64,000 nucleotides of DNA from positions 180,537 through 244,536 of the forward strand of contig NZ_FNHB01000006.1 of the NCBI RefSeq assembly GCF_900104455.1. Direction: 5' to 3'. The stretch is from Dendrosporobacter quercicolus. GTDB lineage: Bacteria; Bacillota; Negativicutes; DSM-1736; Dendrosporobacteraceae. This document shows, in pieces, positions 45,914-54,936 of this stretch. How positions within the stretch are numbered: position 1 is the stretch's first letter; each line of letters starts with the position of its first letter. The position numbers and the translations under genes are program-made. The notes beneath the pieces were generated by a model. The model was not told the DNA's origin and did no database searches. It worked only from the letters and a program-made list of their open reading frames with translations.

Positions 45914-47506
45914 TTGTTAAGAATAGCTAACCTACGGGTGTCGCTGGACAACGATACGGCATTGGCGAAGTTAGCGGCTAAACGTCTAAAACTGCCACCT
46001 CAGGCTGTGCTTGAGGTGGTCCTTGTACGTAAAGCGCTTGATGCCAGACGGAAGACCAACATAAATTTTGTTTATACTCTTGATGTAAGGGTAGCTGCGG
46101 CTGAGGGGCAGGTACTGTCGCGTCTGCGCGGGGATAAAGATGTAGCCCGGACCGAGGGCTATATTCCGCCGCCGCTTTCGCCGGGCAATCGGGTGCTTGA
46201 AGATCAGCCCGTCATTGTCGGGCTTGGACCGGCCGGCCTCTTGGCCGCGTTTACCCTGGCCCGGCATGGTTACCGGCCGCTGGTGCTGGAACGGGGCCGC
46301 GATGTTGACCGGCGGATTCGGGATATTGCCCGCTTTTGGCAGACCGGCAGCCTGGACGAGGTTTCCAATGTCCAATTTGGCGAAGGCGGAGCCGGAACCT
46401 TCTCCGACGGTAAACTGACTACCCGGGTAAATCATCCCGGCATGGGCGAAGTGCTGGACTTACTGGTTGCGGCCGGAGCCCCGCCGGAAATAAAATATTC
46501 GTATAAACCGCATATTGGCACCGATAATTTGCGGCAGGTGGTAAAGAATATTCGTAAGCAGATTATTGCTTTGGGCGGACAGGTGGAATTTGAAGCCCAG
46601 GTTACGGGTTTAGTAATTAAAGAGCGTCAACTGCAAGAACTGGTCGTCAACGGCCGCCGCATTCCCTGTACTGTGGCACTGTTCGGCATTGGACATAGCG
46701 CGAGAGATACGTATGCCATGCTGAACCAATGCGGCGTGGCAATGGAAGCCAAACCGTTCGCCATTGGCGTCCGGATCGAGCATCCGCAGCAAATGATCGA
46801 TCAGGCCCAATATGGGTCGGCCGCCGGTCACCCCCGGTTGCCGGCCGCCGATTATGCCCTGGTCCATCACGCCAGGCAAACCGGTCGCACCGCCTATTCG
46901 TTCTGTATGTGTCCGGGCGGGCTGGTCGTAGCGGCTGCTTCAGCGCCGGGTCAGGTAGTGACCAACGGCATGAGCAATTATGGTCGTTCCAGCAAAATTG
47001 CCAACAGTGCGCTGGTAGTCAATGTCGTACCGGAGGACTTTGGCGGCGGAATTCTGGGCGGCATTGAATTTCAGCGCCGGTATGAGGCTCTGGCTTATCA
47101 GTCAGGCGGCTGCAACTATTCTGCTCCAGTACAAACGGTTGGCGACTTCCTGGGCGGAAAACAGGGCGGCAGTGCCTTTTTGACCCAGCCTACTTACCAA
47201 CCGGGCTTTACTGCCGCTGATCTCGGGCAGTGCCTGCCGGATTTTGTAACGGCAACCCTAAGGGAGGCCTTGCCGGAGTTTGGCCGCAAAATCCGGGGAT
47301 TTGACGATAACGGCGCGGTAATGACCGGGGTGGAAACCAGGACATCGGCTCCGGTAAGAATTGTCCGGACCGGAGATTTCGTTTCCCTCAATACCGGCGG
47401 CTTTTACCCTATTGGCGAAGGCGCTGGCTATGCCGGAGGAATTATGAGCGCCGCGCTGGACGGTCTTAACGCCGCCCGGGCGGTGATCCAGCAGTATAAA
47501 GTATAA
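45914..47506 (+). CDS. FAD-dependent oxidoreductase (COG2509-type)
   Basis: A 530-aa flavoprotein. A short N-terminal domain (1-95) precedes the dinucleotide-binding motif VGLGPAGLLAAFTLARHGY and FGEGGAGTFSDGKLTTR; GAGYAGGIMSAALDGL near the C-terminus completes the FAD site. This family has no agreed function. It is inserted between cdaR and glmM, so it may work with cell-envelope metabolism, but that is inference. TTG start 45914, after AGGAGAG. Confidence 0.85.
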   Translation: MLRIANLRVSLDNDTALAKLAAKRLKLPPQAVLEVVLVRKALDARRKTNINFVYTLDVRVAAAEGQVLSRLRGDKDVARTEGYIPPPLSPGNRVLEDQPVIVGLGPAGLLAAFTLARHGYRPLVLERGRDVDRRIRDIARFWQTGSLDEVSNVQFGEGGAGTFSDGKLTTRVNHPGMGEVLDLLVAAGAPPEIKYSYKPHIGTDNLRQVVKNIRKQIIALGGQVEFEAQVTGLVIKERQLQELVVNGRRIPCTVALFGIGHSARDTYAMLNQCGVAMEAKPFAIGVRIEHPQQMIDQAQYGSAAGHPRLPAADYALVHHARQTGRTAYSFCMCPGGLVVAAASAPGQVVTNGMSNYGRSSKIANSALVVNVVPEDFGGGILGGIEFQRRYEALAYQSGGCNYSAPVQTVGDFLGGKQGGSAFLTQPTYQPGFTAADLGQCLPDFVTATLREALPEFGRKIRGFDDNGAVMTGVETRTSAPVRIVRTGDFVSLNTGGFYPIGEGAGYAGGIMSAALDGLNAARAVIQQYKV

Positions 47507-47543
47507 TTGCGTAATTTTACCTTGAAGGGAGCAAGCTTAACCT

Positions 47544-48887
47544 ATGGGAAAACTTTTTGGGACAGACGGAGTTCGGGGTGTGGCGAACAAAGAGCTCACA
47601 CCGGAGCTGGCCTTTCGATTAGGCCGGGCGGCTACCGCTTTTTTTGGTGAAGAGTCTACGGCTCAGCCCGTAGTCATCATCGGCCGGGACACCAGAATAT
47701 CCGGTCACATGCTTGAAGCGGCCCTGGCGGCTGGAATATGTTCAGCCGGAGGAACCGCCGTGCTGGCCGGAGTTGTACCAACGCCGGCGGTTGCTTATCT
47801 GACCCGCAAACTTAACGCCCAGGCCGGAGTGGTTATATCCGCCTCACATAATCCTTATCCTGACAACGGCATCAAATTTTTTGCCGGCACAGGCTATAAG
47901 CTGCCTGACGCAGTTGAGGAAAGGCTGGAGGCTATGGTACTGGCTGCTGAAGATATGCTGGCCCGGCCAACTGCCCAGGGCGTGGGGCGAATTGAATACC
48001 GGCATGATTTAATCAACGAATATATTGATTATGCTGTCAGCACGGTTGGCGAGCAGTTTAACGGCTGTAAAATTGTTGTCGACTGTTCAAACGGCGCGGC
48101 GTTTGAGGTAGCTCCGGCTGTGCTGAAACGGCTGGGCGCAGAGGTCATTGTCATCAACGACCGGCCCAATGGCATTAATATCAATGACAACTGCGGTTCA
48201 ACCCACATGGAAGGCTTGCAGCAGGCTGTTGTAAAATACCAGGCCGACATCGGAATCGCCCATGACGGGGACGCTGATCGCTGTCTGGCGGTGGATGAAA
48301 CGGGCGTATTGGTGGACGGCGATCAAATTATGGTCATTTGCGCGCTGGAACTGCTAAAACGGAATAAGCTGAAGGCCAATACCCTGGTTACGACCGTAAT
48401 GAGCAATATCGGTTTGCACCAGGCCGTTAAAAGAGCCGGCGGCAGGCTGGAGATAACACCGGTTGGCGACCGCTATGTATTAGAGACGATGCGGGAGTAT
48501 GGCTACTCACTGGGCGGAGAGCAGTCAGGCCACATTATTTTTAATGATTACAGTACTACCGGCGATGGCCTGATTACAGCCCTCCAATTGATCTGGGCAG
48601 TCCGCAAAAGCGGTAAAAAACTATCGGAGCTGGGTTCGCTCATGACCAGATTTCCCCAGATTTTAGTGAATGTGCGGGTGAAAAGCAAAGATGGCTGGCA
48701 GAACAATCCGGCCATCAGTGCGGCTATCGAGGCTGGTCAAGACAGGCTGGGCGAAAGCGGCCGGATTTTAGTCAGGCCGTCAGGGACAGAACCGCTGATC
48801 AGGGTAATGGCTGAAGGACCGGACTTGCCGCAGCTGGAAGACATTGTTCATGGCATCGCCGACGTGATCAGGCGTGAACAAGGTTAA
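47544..48887 (+). CDS. glmM: Phosphoglucosamine mutase
   Basis: GlmM (447 aa) converts glucosamine-6-P to glucosamine-1-P for UDP-GlcNAc. The active-site phosphoserine is S101 in ISASHNPYPDNG; the metal loop DGDADRC and the sugar loop GEQSGH are present, as is the phosphate-binding RPSGTEPLIRVM. It follows the cda genes, as in other Firmicutes where GlmM and CdaA interact. Confidence 0.97.
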   Translation: MGKLFGTDGVRGVANKELTPELAFRLGRAATAFFGEESTAQPVVIIGRDTRISGHMLEAALAAGICSAGGTAVLAGVVPTPAVAYLTRKLNAQAGVVISASHNPYPDNGIKFFAGTGYKLPDAVEERLEAMVLAAEDMLARPTAQGVGRIEYRHDLINEYIDYAVSTVGEQFNGCKIVVDCSNGAAFEVAPAVLKRLGAEVIVINDRPNGININDNCGSTHMEGLQQAVVKYQADIGIAHDGDADRCLAVDETGVLVDGDQIMVICALELLKRNKLKANTLVTTVMSNIGLHQAVKRAGGRLEITPVGDRYVLETMREYGYSLGGEQSGHIIFNDYSTTGDGLITALQLIWAVRKSGKKLSELGSLMTRFPQILVNVRVKSKDGWQNNPAISAAIEAGQDRLGESGRILVRPSGTEPLIRVMAEGPDLPQLEDIVHGIADVIRREQG

Positions 48888-48928
48888 CGTTGACCAAGTC
48901 CGAATATTATATTAAAATAAGAAAGTAC

Positions 48929-48950
48929 AGGAGCACTACGGTGCTCCTTT
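48929..48950 (+). terminator. Short terminator-like hairpin after glmM
   Basis: AGGAGCAC-TACG-GTGCTCCT forms a perfect 8-bp stem with a stable tetraloop, followed by TT only. Probably a weak terminator separating glmM from glmS. Confidence 0.6.
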
Positions 48951-49107
48951 GCGTATATAATAGTAAAGCGCCGGCTTGCGTTAAGCGTCAAATGCCGAAT
49001 AAAGGGCCGGTCCCGGCGTTTTGCCCGCCGTTTCGCCGCAGGCGTGCGCCAAAGCAGATAAGGTGGTGATTGATGGATAGCTGAGTTGATTTTAAGAAAC
49101 ACTAAAT
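48951..49107. other. Spacer between glmM terminator and glmS ribozyme
   Basis: No gene seen. A TATAAT at 48956-48961 could be the -10 of the glmS promoter; no good -35 is visible, since the expected position falls in the terminator stem. The rest is GC-rich without a recognised feature. Confidence 0.4.
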
Positions 49108-49260
49108 AAGAGCGCTGGTACTTGCTGCGGCAAGTAGACGAGGAAGAGGTTTATCGAGTAGTCAGCGGATGCCTCTCGGCTGCTGTGGTCGTTATAATGC
49201 CGACAAATCCGTAAGGTGACTTACGGCGCAAAACGGTTAAAACAGTGAAAGTAAATATTT
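49108..49260 (+). ncRNA. glmS ribozyme (glucosamine-6-phosphate-activated)
   Basis: The leader of glmS carries the self-cleaving riboswitch. The conserved core is readable: cleavage site and AGCGCTGGTACTTG (49111 on), GACGAGGAAGAGGTTTATCG, and GCGGATGCCTCTCGGCTG, followed by the P4 stem (GTCGTTATAATGCCGAC) and the TCCGTAAGGTGACTTACGG hairpin. Cleavage is expected between A49111 and G49112. With glucosamine-6-P bound, the mRNA is cut and degraded, giving feedback on GlmS. Confidence 0.93.
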
Positions 49261-49282
49261 TTATCATTTGGAGGATTCCCTC

Positions 49283-51112
49283 ATGTGTGGTATTGTTGGT
49301 TATATTGGCCCAAATGAGGCCACGCCCTTTCTTATCGAAGGTTTGACCAAACTGGAATATCGCGGCTATGATTCAGCCGGTATTGCAGTGTTTGATGGCA
49401 ATAGAATAAAGATTGAAAAAAGTGTCGGCCGCCTGGGAATTTTAGAGAAAAAAATTGAAACCCATCAGCCGAAAGGACATATTGGTATTGGGCATACCCG
49501 CTGGGCTACCCATGGGCGTCCGTCTGACTGCAACTCCCATCCCCATACCGATTGTTCAGGGAAATTTGTCGTTGTGCATAACGGGATCATCGAAAACTAT
49601 CTGCATCTGAAAGAGGAATTGCTGACCAAGGGTCACACCTTTGCATCGGAAACAGATACCGAGGTTGTGGCCCACTTGCTTGAGGAGCATTACGACGGAA
49701 ATTTGGAATCAACGGTAAAAAAGATACTCACTCTGATTGAAGGCTCTTATTCGCTGGTCTTTATGTCGGAAGATGAGCCGGATAAGATTATCTGCACCAA
49801 GCAGGATAATCCATTGGTGATTGGTCTGGGCGAGGGGGAAAATTTTATTGCCTCTGATATTCCGGCAATTATCAGCCGTACCCGCAAAACCTATATTTTG
49901 AGTGACGGCGAGCTGGCCATTGTGACTAAAGATTCGGTCTGGGTGATGAACCGCCAGGGCGTGCCGGTAACGAAAAAAGTATTTGAAGTTAACTGGGATG
50001 CTGAAGCGGCTGAAAAAGGCGGCTACGAGCATTTTATGATTAAAGAAATTTACGAACAGCCCAAAGCTGTCCGTGAAACAATGTCCTCCCGGTTGGCGAA
50101 AGATGACAGCAGCGTGCTGCTGGATGAGCTTAAATGGAATAAACATGACCTTAAAGCCTTTAAAAAGATTTTTATTGTGGCCTGCGGTACTGCCTACCAC
50201 GCCGGGGTTGTCGGTAAATACTATATTGAAAAACTGGCCCGCATTCCGGTCGAGGTCGATATTGCCTCAGAGTTCCGCTACCGTTCGCCGCTGCTGGATG
50301 AAAATAACCTGACCATAGTTATCAGCCAGTCGGGCGAAACCAGTGATACGCTGGCGGCTTTAAAAGAAGCCAAACGGCTTGGTTCCAGAACCTTGGCTGT
50401 AACCAATGTGGTTGGTTCATCCATTGCCCGCGAAGCCGACAATGTGATTTACACCTGGGCCGGTCCGGAAATTGCCGTTGCTTCCACCAAGGCTTATACC
50501 ACCCAGCTGGTCACCATGTTTATGCTGGCTGTCTATATGGCGGATTTAAAAGCAACGGTCTCCCCGGAGCGCAGTAAAGAACTGATCAAAGCCTTGCGCA
50601 ACCTGCCGGGCCAGCTTCATGAAATTCTGGAAGACGTTGAACCGATTAAAACCTTTGCCCAAAGATATGGTTTTAACGAGGATGTATTTTTTATTGGCCG
50701 CTCACTAGACTATGCTGTGGCGCTGGAAGGCTCGCTGAAACTTAAGGAAATATCCTATATTCATGCCGAAGCCTATGCGGCGGGAGAACTTAAGCACGGT
50801 ACGCTGGCGCTCATTATTGAAGGAGTACCGGTAATCGCCCTGGCGACGCAAAGCGATGTTTATGAAAAAACACTCAGCAATATAAAGGAAGTAAAAGCAC
50901 GTGATGCGGTAGTGATCGGCCTTGCCCTTAAAGGCGACAAGCAAATCGAAAAGTATGTGGATCATACCATCTATATTCCGGACACCGATCAACTGCTTGC
51001 ACCCATCCTGGCGGTCATTCCGCTGCAATTGCTGGCCTATTACGCCGCCGTAACCCGCGGCTGCGATGTTGATAAGCCGCGCAACCTGGCCAAAAGCGTT
51101 ACCGTGGAGTAA
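49283..51112 (+). CDS. glmS: Glutamine-fructose-6-phosphate aminotransferase
   Basis: GlmS (609 aa) makes glucosamine-6-P from fructose-6-P and glutamine. After Met removal Cys is the N-terminal nucleophile (MCGIVGYIG); the glutaminase part continues TRWATHGRPSD, and two SIS domains follow (ISQSGETSDTL, AYAAGELKHG) ending KSVTVE. A frame start at 49268 would block the catalytic Cys; ATG 49283 with TTGGAGG is correct. Controlled by the upstream ribozyme. Confidence 0.97.
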   Translation: MCGIVGYIGPNEATPFLIEGLTKLEYRGYDSAGIAVFDGNRIKIEKSVGRLGILEKKIETHQPKGHIGIGHTRWATHGRPSDCNSHPHTDCSGKFVVVHNGIIENYLHLKEELLTKGHTFASETDTEVVAHLLEEHYDGNLESTVKKILTLIEGSYSLVFMSEDEPDKIICTKQDNPLVIGLGEGENFIASDIPAIISRTRKTYILSDGELAIVTKDSVWVMNRQGVPVTKKVFEVNWDAEAAEKGGYEHFMIKEIYEQPKAVRETMSSRLAKDDSSVLLDELKWNKHDLKAFKKIFIVACGTAYHAGVVGKYYIEKLARIPVEVDIASEFRYRSPLLDENNLTIVISQSGETSDTLAALKEAKRLGSRTLAVTNVVGSSIAREADNVIYTWAGPEIAVASTKAYTTQLVTMFMLAVYMADLKATVSPERSKELIKALRNLPGQLHEILEDVEPIKTFAQRYGFNEDVFFIGRSLDYAVALEGSLKLKEISYIHAEAYAAGELKHGTLALIIEGVPVIALATQSDVYEKTLSNIKEVKARDAVVIGLALKGDKQIEKYVDHTIYIPDTDQLLAPILAVIPLQLLAYYAAVTRGCDVDKPRNLAKSVTVE

Positions 51113-51151
51113 GTGCTCCTTGCTTTGGCCGACAATTGAGGTATCCAACGC

Positions 51152-51183
51152 AAAACGGGGAGTGCTTTCACTCCCCGTTTTCC
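51152..51183. terminator. Bidirectional terminator after glmS
   Basis: A perfect 13-bp stem (AAAACGGGGAGTG with CACTCCCCGTTTT) and 4-base loop between convergent glmS and the OPT gene. Confidence 0.9.
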
Positions 51184-51237
51184 TATACCGGCAAACCGGC
51201 AAGATTTAGAAATCCTGAAGCCTTGCCGCTATCGGAT

Positions 51238-53286
51238 TCATCCGCCGTTGTTTTCGAATTTTACACTGACAACCCGATAGACAAATAAGGCAATCAAGGC
51301 AACAAATACACCCAGGCCAAGCCAATCAGCCGCAGGGCCGAAATCCCCGCCCGTGATTGCCAGCGGCGAATCACTGCCGCCGCTTGATACTGAAAATACA
51401 ATGATGATAGCCAGGATAACGCCCATCAGACTTTCACCGACAATCAGCCCGGACGCAAATAACACACCGTGGCGATTGCAAACTTCCACATCCGCTTCGA
51501 TCTGCTGCGGGCTCCGCTGTTTGGCCCGTTTTCTTATGTACCGGCCCACCAGATAACTCATGACCGCACCTATGACAAGCGGTATTTCCAGGGTAGGCGG
51601 CAAATAAATGCCCATGCCTACCGCAAGCGGCGGCAGACAGTATTTGGCCGAGTTCTTTTTCAATAGCAAATCAATCGCGATAATGGCCACGCCGACGCCC
51701 GCACCGAAAATAATATAATTCCAATCCAAATTATGGCTGAAGATGCCTTGGGCCAGCGTAGTCATCAAGGTTGCCTGCGGTGCGGACAAAACCTGACTTT
51801 CATCCATGCCGCCCCGCGGCATAGCGCCGACAAAGCCGTAGGCTTCGTACAATAAATTCAGTACCGGGGCAATAGCAAAGGCGCCGACAATACAGCCTAA
51901 AAATAGAGCTGCCTGCTGCTTCCAGGGCGTAGCGCCAACGATGTAACCGGTTTTCAAATCCTGCAGGTTATCGTTTGAAATAGCAGCAATGCTGACAATT
52001 ACGCTGGTCGTAAAAATAGCTAAGGCAATCGCGAATTTACCGCCTGCTTCGGTAGCGAACAGACCCACCGCCGAACCTATTCCCAATATCACAAGCGAAG
52101 ATATAATAATGCCCAATATGCCAATCCCTGAAATCGGACTAGCCGATGTACCGATTAATCCGGCCATGTAGCCACACGCTGCGGCTACAAAGAATCCCAT
52201 AAAGACAGAAACGGCAACGCCGGCAACAACAAAAATCCCCGTGCTGGCTGCGGAGAGATTGGCCTCGGCGATAAAAGAGTAGAAGGTTCCCACTAAACCG
52301 ATGACAATTATACCAAATACGATTGCTGTCGTTTGCGGCGACAAATCCGTATCCATGCGGTGCAGCCTTTTTCCCGTTCCCGCACGGCTCATAGCCTGAA
52401 TCGAAAGGCGCATTCCGTCAACAATGGGCTTTAACAACGTAAGCAACGTCCAAATGGCAGCAATCCCAATCGTTCCTGCACCGATAAGCCGAACTTTCTG
52501 GGCCCATATGGCTGAGGCGAACGCACTGGCGCTCTGCCCGGCCGCCGGTGACAGCACTGCGGTAAGGTATGGCACAAATACACCCCAGGCCAGAATCGTG
52601 CCTGCTAATATTGCCATACCGCTGGCAATTCCAATCAAATAGCCCGCCCCCAGCAAAGCGGAAGAAAAACCAAGCGGCAGCTGCGAGGTGATTTTACCAA
52701 ACGTAAACCAATAATGCACTGCCGATGAAAGAAGGTGCAGGCCACCCGAACACAGGGTGATGACAGCCGCAACAATACCGCCGGACATAATGCTTTTTAC
52801 GCCGCTTTCCTGAACCCCGGCAGGATTGCCGCTGCCTACCTTCAGAATTTCGGCCGCCGCCAGGCCTTCCGGATAGGGCAAGTCGCTATTGACGATCATC
52901 GCCCGGCGCAGCGGAATCGTGAACAACACGCCGAGGCCGCCGCCGCAGGCGCAAATCATCAGGGTCTGCCAAAAGACAAATCCCTGCCAATAGCCAATCA
53001 TCAGCAGGCCGGGAATAATAAATATAACTGCCGAAAGAGTGCCTGCCGCCGATGCCTGTGTCTGAACCATATTATTTTCTAAGATATTGGAATCCCTGTA
53101 TACCTTCAAAATCGCCATAGAGATAACAGCAGCAGGAATCGACGAGGAAAATGTCAGGCCTACCTTTAATCCCAAATAAACATTAGAGGCCGTAAAAATG
53201 GCGGTTATCAGCATTCCCAGCAACATGCCCCGGAGCGTAAGCTCAGGTACGCTCAATTCATGACTCTTAAAATCTACTTGTTTCAT
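51238..53286 (-). CDS. OPT-family oligopeptide transporter
   Basis: A 682-aa polytopic membrane protein with about 14-16 helices. ELTLRGMLLGMLITAIFTASN and the GLKVGLTFSSSIPAAVISMA stretch near the N-terminus, plus DLPYPEGLAAAEIL, are typical of bacterial OPT proteins, which import small peptides or metal chelates with protons. ATG 53286 with GAGGAG is preferred over 53325, which has no site. Confidence 0.9.
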   Translation of the reverse strand: MKQVDFKSHELSVPELTLRGMLLGMLITAIFTASNVYLGLKVGLTFSSSIPAAVISMAILKVYRDSNILENNMVQTQASAAGTLSAVIFIIPGLLMIGYWQGFVFWQTLMICACGGGLGVLFTIPLRRAMIVNSDLPYPEGLAAAEILKVGSGNPAGVQESGVKSIMSGGIVAAVITLCSGGLHLLSSAVHYWFTFGKITSQLPLGFSSALLGAGYLIGIASGMAILAGTILAWGVFVPYLTAVLSPAAGQSASAFASAIWAQKVRLIGAGTIGIAAIWTLLTLLKPIVDGMRLSIQAMSRAGTGKRLHRMDTDLSPQTTAIVFGIIVIGLVGTFYSFIAEANLSAASTGIFVVAGVAVSVFMGFFVAAACGYMAGLIGTSASPISGIGILGIIISSLVILGIGSAVGLFATEAGGKFAIALAIFTTSVIVSIAAISNDNLQDLKTGYIVGATPWKQQAALFLGCIVGAFAIAPVLNLLYEAYGFVGAMPRGGMDESQVLSAPQATLMTTLAQGIFSHNLDWNYIIFGAGVGVAIIAIDLLLKKNSAKYCLPPLAVGMGIYLPPTLEIPLVIGAVMSYLVGRYIRKRAKQRSPQQIEADVEVCNRHGVLFASGLIVGESLMGVILAIIIVFSVSSGGSDSPLAITGGDFGPAADWLGLGVFVALIALFVYRVVSVKFENNGG

Positions 53287-53589
53287 AAGTTTACTCCTCA
53301 TTATTTTTTGACAACCTGTTTCCACGCAGCCTTTACAGAACTCTGCATCGCCTCCCTTCCTTACCGGATAAGCTTCATTCAGTATTGCAGTAATTAACTA
53401 AGTTGCAATGGGACAGTGGGGGATACAAAGATGTCGCTGAAATCACTTGTACCCCGGCAGGACATTGACTTCCTGTTCCCAGTACAAATAATATGAAATC
53501 GCTTTGGCAATTATTCTTGAAAGACTGACAGCGGCAGTTTTACTGCTCCAAGCCAGCCCTTAAAAGGGGAGAAATCCCGGAACAATAGG
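53287..53589. other. Intergenic region upstream of the OPT gene
   Basis: About 300 bases without a convincing gene. It must hold the promoter of the OPT gene, but no clear -35/-10 pair was identified. No repeat or riboswitch was recognised. Confidence 0.4.
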
Positions 53590-53624
53590 AAAAAGGCTGT
53601 CCGATAAACCGAACAACCTTTTTT
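53590..53624. terminator. Terminator downstream of the spore-surface gene
   Basis: AAAAAGG..TGT pairs with ACA..CCTTTTT around a short loop; reading on the minus strand it ends in T-run after the 53654 stop. It works for the minus-strand gene. Confidence 0.75.
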
Positions 53625-53653
53625 ACTGTGGCTTGTTTGCAGTCAGCGATGCT

Positions 53654-54253
53654 TTAACCGCTTATTCGCTGAATCAGGATAGCGGCATTGGCGTTTAACT
53701 GCGTTCCGCCGGCCAGAGCCTGTAAGGTAACCGCGGCTGCGCTGGTATGATTGCGTACGGTCAATACGGTACCGGCTGCCGCTGCGACGATTGCCATACC
53801 GGGATTTGGCTGGGTTACGGCCCCGGAACCATAGGTGCCGCCGGCAACAGGAACGCCGTTTTGGAACAGGGTAAACTGGTTTGCCTCTGCGCCTGCCGCG
53901 ATAAACCATACGGCATAGTAGCCGGCGTTGCCAAGCACGATTGCCGCCGTTCCCGGCGTATGGGCAATGCTGCCCACAATGACGCCGTTGTTGCTGAAGG
54001 TAATGTCGCCCTCGACCGGTACAACCTCGGCGACGACATTATAAATATAAGCATAGGCCGTTAACCCGACCGTCCCGGTGGCGCAGGTGGGGCAGAACGG
54101 CAGGCAGGACGGATGGCTCTTGTGACATTTATGGCAGGTATGGCGCTGCTCCGGGGCCGGGGAGGCCGTTTCGGAAGCCGCTGTTCCGGGCGCAGGCGCG
54201 GACTTGGTTTTGCTGCCGGAGATGCTTGCCGGTAAATCTTTTTTTTCAGACAT
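53654..54253 (-). CDS. BclA-type spore-surface protein without collagen repeats
   Basis: A 199-aa protein. Residues 60-199 match the C-terminal domain of exosporium BclA-type proteins (e.g. ANQFTLFQNGVPVAGGTYGS, LTVRNHTSAAAVTLQALAGG, final NANAAILIQRIS). BclA proteins normally have a long GXX collagen-like region; here it is replaced by a short Ala/Pro-rich part and a Cys/His cluster (HTCHKCHKSHPSC and CPTC) of unknown role. There is no signal peptide, as for spore-coat proteins made in the mother cell. Three ATGs in a row; the third (54253) is best spaced from GAGGAG. Confidence 0.8.
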   Translation of the reverse strand: MSEKKDLPASISGSKTKSAPAPGTAASETASPAPEQRHTCHKCHKSHPSCLPFCPTCATGTVGLTAYAYIYNVVAEVVPVEGDITFSNNGVIVGSIAHTPGTAAIVLGNAGYYAVWFIAAGAEANQFTLFQNGVPVAGGTYGSGAVTQPNPGMAIVAAAAGTVLTVRNHTSAAAVTLQALAGGTQLNANAAILIQRISG

Positions 54254-54287
54254 CATCATCGCTCCTCTATTAACCTGTAGGATAATA

Positions 54288-54314
54288 TATTATACGCCGG
54301 GGCTTCAGGAATGT
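54288..54314 (-). promoter_or_regulatory. Possible SigK-type promoter of the spore-surface gene
   Basis: On the minus strand AC (54314-54313), 16 bases, then CGTATAATA (54296-54288), close to the late mother-cell SigK pattern AC-N16-CATANNNTA with one mismatch. The same bases include TATAAT, so a SigA reading is possible. Confidence 0.4.
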
Positions 54315-54458
54315 GACATAAGAAGATGTCAATTTCCAGGCTTACCACAGGGCTGGTGGCCGGTGATGTGTTATTTAGACTAACCTAGCAAAGCAGCTCC
54401 TCAAAGCACCGATCATCCGGTATAATGGAAGAAAAAGCAGATAAAGCAGGGTGAGCTT

Positions 54459-54788
54459 ATGAATTTTAATGATACGGTTTATGCAATTGTCCGTCAGATT
54501 CCGGCAGGAAAGGTCGCTTCCTACGGGCAGGTTGCCGCGTTGGCCGGCAGCCGGCGGGCGTCCAGGGCGGTGGGATATGCGCTGCATCGTAATCCTTATC
54601 AGTATAAAGTGCCCTGCCACAGAGTGGTTTTTAAAGACGGGAGCCTTACGGCCGGTTTTGGCCTGGGCGGCAAAGCGTTGCAAAGGCAGCTGCTTGAGGC
54701 CGAGGGTGTTGAATTTACTGACGACGGCCGTGTCGATATGGGCAGGTACCGGTGGCAGACAGCGGAGATTGGGATTTTTATAACTTAG
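54459..54788 (+). CDS. Short MGMT-like DNA-repair protein with active-site Cys
   Basis: A 109-aa protein that is only the DNA-binding/active-site domain of O6-methylguanine methyltransferase. The PCHRV motif is intact (C53, H54), as is the arginine-finger region SRRASRAVGYAL. Alkyltransferase-like (ATL) proteins of this size usually have Trp in place of the Cys, so this may be a true, minimal methyltransferase. ATG 54459 has AGGGTGAG upstream. Confidence 0.8.
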   Translation: MNFNDTVYAIVRQIPAGKVASYGQVAALAGSRRASRAVGYALHRNPYQYKVPCHRVVFKDGSLTAGFGLGGKALQRQLLEAEGVEFTDDGRVDMGRYRWQTAEIGIFIT

Positions 54789-54936
54789 CCCTAAAAGCAG
54801 GAGTGCAGCCCTGATAAGTAGAAGGTAAATAAATTAAGAAAATTGCAATAATCGGAACGTAAATCCGCTCCGATTCCCAAAAGACCGGGCAAGGCTTGAG
54901 GTTCAATCGGTTTAACCGCAGGGGAAGGATCAATCT

